DNA of 64,000 nt, from contig NZ_BQHI01000020.1 of NCBI RefSeq assembly GCF_021603585.1, positions 34,024 to 98,023 on the forward strand. Direction: 5' to 3'. The notes under the pieces were generated by a model. That model searched no databases. It was not told where the DNA came from and saw nothing but the letters and a program-made list of their open reading frames with translations. The translations under genes were made by a program, and so were the position numbers. The DNA is from Pseudomonas sputi (GTDB lineage: Bacteria; Pseudomonadota; Gammaproteobacteria; Pseudomonadales; Pseudomonadaceae). Of this stretch, positions 58,047 to 64,000 are shown piece by piece (the first letter of the stretch is position 1; each line of letters starts with the position of its first letter).

Positions 58047-60173
58047 CTAGAAGGTGTAGTCAGCGGTGACAAAGAACGAACGAGGCTCACCCAGAATCCA
58101 CTGCTGGCCCTCATTGTATTGGCTTTGTGCGTACGTCCGGTCAAACAGATTGTTCACCTGCAGCCCCAGCGTGGTGTTGCGCAGGGCTTTCCATGACAGC
58201 GTCGCATCGACCACGGTGTAGCTCGGCAGCTCGTTGCGGTTGGCCATGTCGGCGTAGCGTGCATCGACGTAACGCACGCCGGCGCCGGCCTTCAGGTCAT
58301 CGGTCAGCGCCTTGCTCAGCCACAGATTGGCGGTGCGGCGTGGCACGTCCACCGGGCGATTGCCGTTGCGCGACACGGGCACGCCGCCGACCCCTTCTTC
58401 GAAATCGTCGTACTTCGCTTTGACGATTGCGGCGTTGGCTTGCAGTTGCCAGGCCTGTGGCAGTTGCAGGTCGAGGCTGGCTTCCAGGCCGTTCGACGAT
58501 TGCTGGCCGACCTGCTGCTTGAGCGTCGGGTTGCCCGGATCGTCGGTCAGCAACTTCTTCTTGACGATGCGATACGCCGCCAGGGTGAACTCGCCGCGCT
58601 GATCCCAGAACAGCTGCTTCAGGCCGATCTCGGTTTGCCGCGCGGTGGACAGGTCATATTGCTGCTGGCTCGGGCTCAGGGAAATCAGGCCGCCGATGCC
58701 ATCGGTGCTGGTGGCGACCTGGCCGTAGAACGAGGTGTCCTGCGTCAGCGCGAACACCAGGCCGGCCTTCCAGTTGTTGCCGGTCAGGGTCTTGTCGCTC
58801 TGACTGCCGTCGACCAGGTTGTTGCGATCTACATGCACGTAGTCGCGGCGCACACCGGTCACCAGCGACCAGCGCTCGCTCAGTTGCGTGCGGTTTTCGG
58901 CGAACACCGACATCTGTCTGGTGGTGCTGTCGAACTGATCGCGATACGCATTGGCGCTTTCGAAATAGCCGGTCTGCGGGTGATACCGATCCAGCGGCTG
59001 GCCGTTCGGCAATACGTCGTTGAACGGCGAGTTGCTGTTGAGTTGGAAGCGGATACGGTTGTAGTCGACGCCGGTCACGGTCTGGCTGTCGAGGCCGAAC
59101 AGCGAGTGTTTGAAGGTGAAGGTCTGGCGGTCGCCGACCTGTTCCTGTTGGTGGCCGATGCCGAAGTAGCCGCTGCGGCTAAGTTGTTGGCTGCCGGGCT
59201 CGAAGTTGTAGTTCTCGGCGTTCTGCCAGCGGCGTTGAGCCTTGAGGTAGTACAGCTCGTTGCTGGCGCTGACTGCATCATTGATCTGCCAGTCAGTGGT
59301 CAGGCGCGTCCATTGATCGTTGTAGTGCTGCTTGTCGTCGCGCACGTTGTAGTTCTTGTTACGCAGGCTGTCTTTCAACTGGCCGTTGATCAATGGTGTG
59401 CCGAAGTCATTCTGCGGGCGCTGATCGCCGTAATCGTGGGCGAGGGTGAAGGTCAGATCGTCGGTGGCCTGCCAGCGCAGGGCGGCGCTGATGAAGTCGC
59501 TGGACGCGTCGCCGCGATCGACCCAGCCGTTGCTTCGCAGGCGATTGAGGTTGAGGTGATAGCTCAGGGTGTCGGTCAGCGAGCCGCCGCTGTCGAACGC
59601 CTGCTGCTGGCGGTCGAACGAGCCGTAGCCGACGCGCACATGGTTTTCGATTTCACCTTCGAACGGCTTCTTCGGGATCACGTTGACCACCGCGCCGGTC
59701 GCGCCCTCACCGTACAGCACCGAGGCCGGGCCGCGCAGGACATCGACGCGCTCCACCGACCAGGTGTCGACCGGAAACGTCACGGTGCCCATGCCGGTGT
59801 ACAGGCGGTTGCCGTCAAACAACTGCATCACCGAGCTCTGCCCGGTAAAACCCCGGGCCTGCAACGAGGTAGCGCCATCGCCCGGCGTGCCGGTGCGGCT
59901 GATGCCGGTGCTGCGCGATACCGCGTCCTGCACGCTGCGATCGCCACGGGCGCGGACTTGTTCGCCGCTGAGGCTTTCGACACTGGCCGGGGTTTCCATC
60001 GCACTGAGGTTCAGGCGCGAGCCAGCGCTGGTCGGCGTGGTCAGGCTGACGATCGGGTCGTCATTGGCCGGGGCGGTGATGGTGCCGGTGGGCAGCGTCA
60101 GCGGGGCGTTGTCGGCGTGGGCGCTGTTGTTCAGGGCGAACAGGCAGAGGCTGGACAAGAGGTACTGGTTCAT
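58047..60173 (-). CDS. TonB-dependent outer-membrane receptor for a metal chelate (siderophore-receptor type)
   Basis: A 708-residue receptor: signal peptide (1-20, AHA), plug domain about 45-165 (DRSVQDAVSRSTGIS, LRGPASVLYGEGATG), and a 22-strand barrel ending in FFVTADYTF with C-terminal aromatic. First gene of the operon with the ABC importer. It resembles siderophore receptors, but the Zur-box-like site before it and operon order suggest zinc-chelate uptake. Its ribosome site is weak (GAAGAAGTGA about 13 bases away), and a His-rich upstream frame overlaps its start. Confidence 0.93.
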   Translation of the reverse strand: MNQYLLSSLCLFALNNSAHADNAPLTLPTGTITAPANDDPIVSLTTPTSAGSRLNLSAMETPASVESLSGEQVRARGDRSVQDAVSRSTGISRTGTPGDGATSLQARGFTGQSSVMQLFDGNRLYTGMGTVTFPVDTWSVERVDVLRGPASVLYGEGATGAVVNVIPKKPFEGEIENHVRVGYGSFDRQQQAFDSGGSLTDTLSYHLNLNRLRSNGWVDRGDASSDFISAALRWQATDDLTFTLAHDYGDQRPQNDFGTPLINGQLKDSLRNKNYNVRDDKQHYNDQWTRLTTDWQINDAVSASNELYYLKAQRRWQNAENYNFEPGSQQLSRSGYFGIGHQQEQVGDRQTFTFKHSLFGLDSQTVTGVDYNRIRFQLNSNSPFNDVLPNGQPLDRYHPQTGYFESANAYRDQFDSTTRQMSVFAENRTQLSERWSLVTGVRRDYVHVDRNNLVDGSQSDKTLTGNNWKAGLVFALTQDTSFYGQVATSTDGIGGLISLSPSQQQYDLSTARQTEIGLKQLFWDQRGEFTLAAYRIVKKKLLTDDPGNPTLKQQVGQQSSNGLEASLDLQLPQAWQLQANAAIVKAKYDDFEEGVGGVPVSRNGNRPVDVPRRTANLWLSKALTDDLKAGAGVRYVDARYADMANRNELPSYTVVDATLSWKALRNTTLGLQVNNLFDRTYAQSQYNEGQQWILGEPRSFFVTADYTF

Positions 60174-60195
60174 CGGGGCGGTGAATCACTTCTTC

Positions 60196-60240
60196 AAAAG
60201 AAAAGCCCGCAGGCTCATGACCGTGCATGGCGGCGGGCAG
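60196..60240 (-). promoter_or_regulatory. Leader hairpin with T run before the TonB receptor
   Basis: On the minus strand GCCCGC (60238-60233) pairs with GCGGGC (60210-60205), followed by TTTTCTTTT, 20-30 bases before the receptor start and after the presumed promoter. It could be a second terminator for the upstream unit or an attenuator in the leader. Confidence 0.4.
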
Positions 60241-60254
60241 AGCAGCAAATTTGC

Positions 60255-60267
60255 GTTATACAGTAAC
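60255..60267 (-). promoter_or_regulatory. Zur-box-like operator overlapping a -10 element
   Basis: GTTATACAGTAAC matches the Zur core GTTATA-N-TATAAC at 10 of 12 fixed positions. On the minus strand it ends in TATAAC, a plausible -10 for the receptor operon, so a repressor bound here would block transcription. Confidence 0.45.
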
Positions 60268-60270
60268 ACT

Positions 60271-60298
60271 AAAAAATGCCGGAGTTTAAGCCCCGGCA
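60271..60298 (-). terminator. Intrinsic terminator of the PepSY/copper operon
   Basis: Stem TGCCGG/CCGGCA followed on the minus strand by six T, about 40 bases after the PepSY gene stop. Confidence 0.8.
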
Positions 60299-60335
60299 GT
60301 TTAAAGATCTGTCTAGGTCGCGCATCTCGCCTGTT

Positions 60336-61715
60336 TCATGATGAAGTTGAGGCAGATTCAGTTTGTCGGCCCAGACGCGACAACAGCAGCCGATCCAGCA
60401 ACCACACCACCACCAGCGAAGCTCCCACCAGCGGAAACACCACCGCCAGCACCAGCATGATCGCCACGCCGGTTTTCCATTTCGGCAGATCGTGACGCAG
60501 CGGCGGTACGCCGAACTTGCCCTGCGGGCGGCGCTTCCACCAGATCACCACGCCGCTGACGGCGCTGAGCAGGATCATCAGGCAGATCAGCAGAACGATG
60601 ATCTGGTTGAAAGTGCCGAACATCTTGCCTTCGTGGAGCATCACGCCGATCTCGGTAGCACGGGCAACCGCGCCGTACTGCTCGAAGCGCACGTCGGCCA
60701 ACACCTTGCCGGTGTACTGATCGACGTGCAGGGTGGCGTCGTTACGCGGGTCGTCGGCGAACACGGCGATGGTGAACACGCCGGTGGCGGTGGTCGGCAG
60801 GGTGATGCTGTAGCCCGGCTCGACCTTGCGCTCGGTGGCGATGTTCTGCACGTCCTGCAGGCGGATGTTCGGCGCGGCGGGACCGTGTTGCATGCCGCCG
60901 TGGGCCATGTGTTCGGCGTGGTCGCCGGACATCGGCATCGGCGTGTTTTCCATCGCCCAGGGTACGGTCTGGCGCGCGGCGTTGTTGAGGCTGCCGGCCT
61001 CGACGTCGGAGGTCGGCACGTTGTTCCACATCGCCGCCGGGAACACGTTCCACACCTGGGCATATTGCTTGCCCCAGAAGCCGGTCCAGGTCATGCCGCT
61101 GAGCAGCATCACCAGCAGCAACGCGGCGCCCCAGAAGCCGGTCACGGCATGCAGGTCACGCCATAGAACACGACCGCGACTGCTCAGGCGTGGCCACAGA
61201 ATTCCCGCTGCCTGACCGCGCGGCCACCACAGGAAAACCCCGGACACCACCAGCACCACGCCCCAGCCGGCGGCCATTTCGATCAACCGGTCACCGACGG
61301 TGCCGATCATCAGTTCGCCGTGAATGGCCCGGGCGATGGCTTGCAGGTTCTGCTTGGCATCCTGCTCGCCGAGGATGTCGCCGTGGTACGGATCGACGAA
61401 CACGTTCAGCTCATGGCCGGCATTGGCCACGACAAACTGGGCGCTGCGCTCGGCATTCACCGGCGGCAGGTACTGAGTGACCTGGCCCTGTGGATAAGCG
61501 CTTTTGACCTTTTGCAGCAAGTCGTCGGCCGGCACGGTGTGATGCCCGGCCGGGACGTTCAGCAGGCTGCTGTACATCAGCGAATCGAGTTGCGGCTTGA
61601 ACAGGTAAATGATGCCGGTCAGGGCCAGCATCACCATGAACGGGGCGACGAACAATCCGGCATAAAAATGCCAACGCCAGGCCAGGTTGTAGAAATTCGG
61701 TTTGGGCTGTTTCAT
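60336..61715 (-). CDS. PepSY-associated transmembrane protein, probable copper-linked reductase/transport partner
   Basis: A 459-residue inner-membrane protein with four helices (near 18, 150, 195, 375 and a further C-terminal pair) and PepSY domains in the periplasmic loops (HELNVFVDPYHGDILGEQ near 105). A Met/His-rich segment near residues 252-278 (MPMSGDHAEHMAHGGMQHGP) is a likely copper-binding loop. In P. aeruginosa a PepSY gene follows oprC in the same way. It may reduce or hand on copper. ATG 61715 is chosen over the adjoining GTG. Confidence 0.88.
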   Translation of the reverse strand: MKQPKPNFYNLAWRWHFYAGLFVAPFMVMLALTGIIYLFKPQLDSLMYSSLLNVPAGHHTVPADDLLQKVKSAYPQGQVTQYLPPVNAERSAQFVVANAGHELNVFVDPYHGDILGEQDAKQNLQAIARAIHGELMIGTVGDRLIEMAAGWGVVLVVSGVFLWWPRGQAAGILWPRLSSRGRVLWRDLHAVTGFWGAALLLVMLLSGMTWTGFWGKQYAQVWNVFPAAMWNNVPTSDVEAGSLNNAARQTVPWAMENTPMPMSGDHAEHMAHGGMQHGPAAPNIRLQDVQNIATERKVEPGYSITLPTTATGVFTIAVFADDPRNDATLHVDQYTGKVLADVRFEQYGAVARATEIGVMLHEGKMFGTFNQIIVLLICLMILLSAVSGVVIWWKRRPQGKFGVPPLRHDLPKWKTGVAIMLVLAVVFPLVGASLVVVWLLDRLLLSRLGRQTESASTSS

Positions 61716-61794
61716 CACGAGTGCTCCGCTTGGCTTGGATCTTTTAGTTGTCTGTGGCCGCCCGCCCCCAGAAGGGAGCGAGCGCCCTTGAGGG

Positions 61795-63915
61795 TTAGAA
61801 ACTCATGTCCACCTTGGTCCAGAGCGTGCGCCCCGGTTCATTGATCGCTTGCGGGTCGTTGGCCGGGTAGCCGAACCCGGCGTTGCCCGCCAGGTTCAGG
61901 TGTTCGGCGTAGGCCTTGCCGAACAGGTTGTCGACGCCGGTACTGACCTTCCAGTGTTTGTTGATCCGGTAGGCACCGTTGAGCGAGAACACGCCGAAGC
62001 CTGAACTCTTGTCGTAATCCTTGCCGACCACGTTGCCTTTGTTCCGGTCGATGCGGTTTTGCGCGGCAACCACCCTCCACAGGGCGCCGGCGCTCCAGTT
62101 GTCTTCGGTATAGGTCAGGCCGAAGCGGGCATCCAGCGGCGGCATCTGCGGCAGGGCCTTGCCGTCGCTGCTGTTCTTGCCCCAGGCGTAGGCCAGGGTC
62201 GCATCGGCTTTCCAGTTGTCGGTGAGTTTGTAGGCGGCGCCGAGTTCGCCGCCCATGATCCGCGCATCGATGTTCTCGGCCCGGGAGGTGCTCATGCCCA
62301 TCATCCCCGGCGTGTAGTCGAACAGGATGTAATCGCGCACCTGGCCGATGTAACCCGAGGCCCAGGCTTCGAGGTCGGCGCTCTTGTAGTTCACGCCGAA
62401 GTCGAGCTGAGTGGTCTTTTCCGGCTTGATCGAATCGAATGCATTGACCGAACCCGCCGGGCCGGACTTGGGCGAAAACAGCTCCCAGTAATCCGGAAAC
62501 CGCTGCGCGTGGCCGAGGCCCGCGTAGAGCGTGGTCGGGCTGTCGGCCAGGTCATGCTCATAGCGGATGAAACCACTCGGCAGGGTATCGGCGCGGGTAT
62601 CACCGGCGGTCGGGTTCGGCCGGGACATCATTCTCGAACCGGTGGTCTGGCGGAAATCCCTGGCCGAGGCGCGGTCGATCCGGGCGCCGGTCATCAGCCG
62701 GTCGCGGTCGGCGGCGTACCAGGTCATTTCGCTGAACACCCCATAGTTATGGAAGTCGGCGTCCTTGGTGTACGGCTGATCCTTGTAGGTATCGATGCCC
62801 ATGCCGCTGCGCTGACGGTGTTCGTTGGTCTGCGCGTCGAGGCCGGTGATCAGCTGGATGTCGGCCCAGCGCCAGGTGGCCTTGATCCGTGCACCGAGGG
62901 TGCGGCGGTCGACGTTGGACGCCATGGGACCTGCCATCATCCCGGTGCCGGACGGCGTGCGCAGGGTGTAGTTGTCCATCACGTGGTCGGCGTAGTTGTA
63001 GTAGACCTGGGCTTCGAGTTTCTCCAGCACGTCGGTGATGTTGGACTTCTCGACGCGCAGACCGAGGCTTTCGCGCAGGAATTGCGAGCCGTCCATGCCG
63101 CGTCCGGCGTAGCGTGCTTCGCCGTCGCCCTTGCCGGCGGTGAGTTCGATCAGGGTGTCGGCGTCCGGGGTCCAGCCCAGCGCCACGTCGCCGTTCCATT
63201 TGTCATAGCGCGAGGCAACGATGTCGTTGCTGCCGTCGCGGTAGTCGTCCGAGTGCGCGGTGTTGCCGATCACCCGCACGTAGCCCAGCGAACCGCCGGC
63301 TGCCGCGTCGACGACTTTGTCGAAGCGCCCGTGGGAGCCGGCCAGCACGCTGGCGTTCACGCGGGTGCCGAGTTCGCCGAAGCTTTCCGGCTCGCGGTCG
63401 AACAGGATCGTGCCGGCCGAGGCGCCGGGTCCGTAGAGCACAGTCTGCGGGCCTTTGATCACGGTGAGTTTGTCGTAGGTCTCGGGCGAGATGTACGAGG
63501 TCGGCGCGTCCATCCGGCCGGGGCAGGCACCGAGCATCATGCTGCCGTTGGTGAGGATGTTCAGCCGCGAGCCAAACATGCCGCGCAGCACCGGATCACC
63601 GTTGGTGCCGCCGTTGCGCACCAGCGCGAAGCCGGGAATGGTCTTCAGGTAGTCGCCGCCGTCGCTGGCCGGCACCGGTTGGCGCGGGTCTTTCGGGTTG
63701 GTGACGATGGTCAGCGGCGAGCTCGGGGCGATGGCGGTGATGACCGTCGGGCTCAGCTCATCAGTGTGGCTGGCGTGTTCATCGGCGTGGACCAGCGGGG
63801 ACAGCAGGACGCCGCAAAGCACGGCGGTCGCGTGCCTGAACCGAACGCGGGATTCGTTCAGGGCAAAGGACGCCGGGGCAGACCCCGGGCGTGGGACAGC
63901 AGAAAACCTGGACAT
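61795..63915 (-). CDS. oprC: TonB-dependent copper receptor OprC
   Basis: A 706-residue outer-membrane receptor: signal region to about residue 45 (LVHADEHASHTDELS), plug, then barrel ending in VDMSF. The copper-binding set known from OprC is present: C-x3-M in GACPGRMDAPTSY in the plug and H-x-M in DHVMDNYTLR in a barrel loop. It imports copper in a TonB-dependent way. The start MSRFSAVPRPGSAPASFALN is at 63915; the frame continues upstream to the window edge region but with no ribosome site. It is co-transcribed with the PepSY gene 79 bases downstream. Confidence 0.94.
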   Translation of the reverse strand: MSRFSAVPRPGSAPASFALNESRVRFRHATAVLCGVLLSPLVHADEHASHTDELSPTVITAIAPSSPLTIVTNPKDPRQPVPASDGGDYLKTIPGFALVRNGGTNGDPVLRGMFGSRLNILTNGSMMLGACPGRMDAPTSYISPETYDKLTVIKGPQTVLYGPGASAGTILFDREPESFGELGTRVNASVLAGSHGRFDKVVDAAAGGSLGYVRVIGNTAHSDDYRDGSNDIVASRYDKWNGDVALGWTPDADTLIELTAGKGDGEARYAGRGMDGSQFLRESLGLRVEKSNITDVLEKLEAQVYYNYADHVMDNYTLRTPSGTGMMAGPMASNVDRRTLGARIKATWRWADIQLITGLDAQTNEHRQRSGMGIDTYKDQPYTKDADFHNYGVFSEMTWYAADRDRLMTGARIDRASARDFRQTTGSRMMSRPNPTAGDTRADTLPSGFIRYEHDLADSPTTLYAGLGHAQRFPDYWELFSPKSGPAGSVNAFDSIKPEKTTQLDFGVNYKSADLEAWASGYIGQVRDYILFDYTPGMMGMSTSRAENIDARIMGGELGAAYKLTDNWKADATLAYAWGKNSSDGKALPQMPPLDARFGLTYTEDNWSAGALWRVVAAQNRIDRNKGNVVGKDYDKSSGFGVFSLNGAYRINKHWKVSTGVDNLFGKAYAEHLNLAGNAGFGYPANDPQAINEPGRTLWTKVDMSF

Positions 63916-64000
63916 GACAATTTCCATCAAACAGTCGTAAACAACACGGCCGGCAGCCTGAAGCTGTCTTCTCAACCGTGTGCAATCAGAGGGGGGTGTT

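Overview
This window comes from a Pseudomonas of the fluorescens group. The evidence is the GC-rich codon use, the REP/REPIN-type palindromes between genes, and a gene order that I recall (from memory, not from a search) largely following the P. aeruginosa PAO1 segment from about PA4926 down to PA4864: ATP-grasp/transglutaminase, LOG, azurin, nadE-pncB, an ABC amino-acid transporter, an SDR, ureG/F/E next to desT, a ferritin-like protein, an Hsp70-like protein, and ureC-B-A-D. No rRNA, tRNA, CRISPR array, phage or transposase gene was found.

Layout. 1-5.7 kb: 3' part of an ATP-grasp/alpha-E protein with a transglutaminase partner, a small basic protein, a LOG-family enzyme, azurin, and an AT-richer Ig-like repeat protein. 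5.7-11.8 kb: pncB-nadE (NAD salvage), then a LysR regulator divergent from amaB-amaA (pipecolate branch of lysine catabolism). 11.8-17.3 kb: livKHMGF branched-chain amino-acid ABC transporter behind a near-perfect sigma-54 promoter. 17.3-18 kb: 740 bp without a gene, holding three copies of a paired DnaA-box-like element. 18-22.5 kb: SDR, AGE-family epimerase, and the urease accessory genes ureJ, G, F and E. 22.7-37.4 kb: desT-like regulator, repeat-rich secreted protein, AsmA, ferritin-like protein, regulators, azoreductase/SMR, lipase, transporters, PsiF, an Hsp70-like/CbpA/CbpM chaperone group, and an orphan histidine kinase. 37.6-44.6 kb: one 2343-codon gene for a giant leucine-rich-repeat protein ending in a NEL-type E3 ubiquitin-ligase domain. 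44.7-54.7 kb: structural urease genes (ureD, A, B, C, with two acetyltransferase genes inserted) and the urea ABC transporter urtABCDE, with a sigma-54 promoter before urtA. 55-64 kb: a second small repeat-rich secreted protein, a TonB receptor/ABC operon resembling zinc-regulated metallophore uptake, and a copper-receptor (OprC-like) operon.

How it fits together. Nitrogen scavenging is the dominant theme: urea import (Urt), urea hydrolysis (Ure), amino-acid import (Liv) and lysine breakdown (Ama). The sigma-54 promoters before livK and urtA fit nitrogen-limitation control. Metal handling forms a second theme: azurin, OprC plus a Met/His-rich PepSY protein, a Zur-box-like operator, a ferritin-like protein, and nickel delivery to urease. 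The most unusual object is the giant LRR-NEL protein. It looks like a host-directed effector, lies divergent from an orphan sensor kinase, and has no secretion apparatus in the window.
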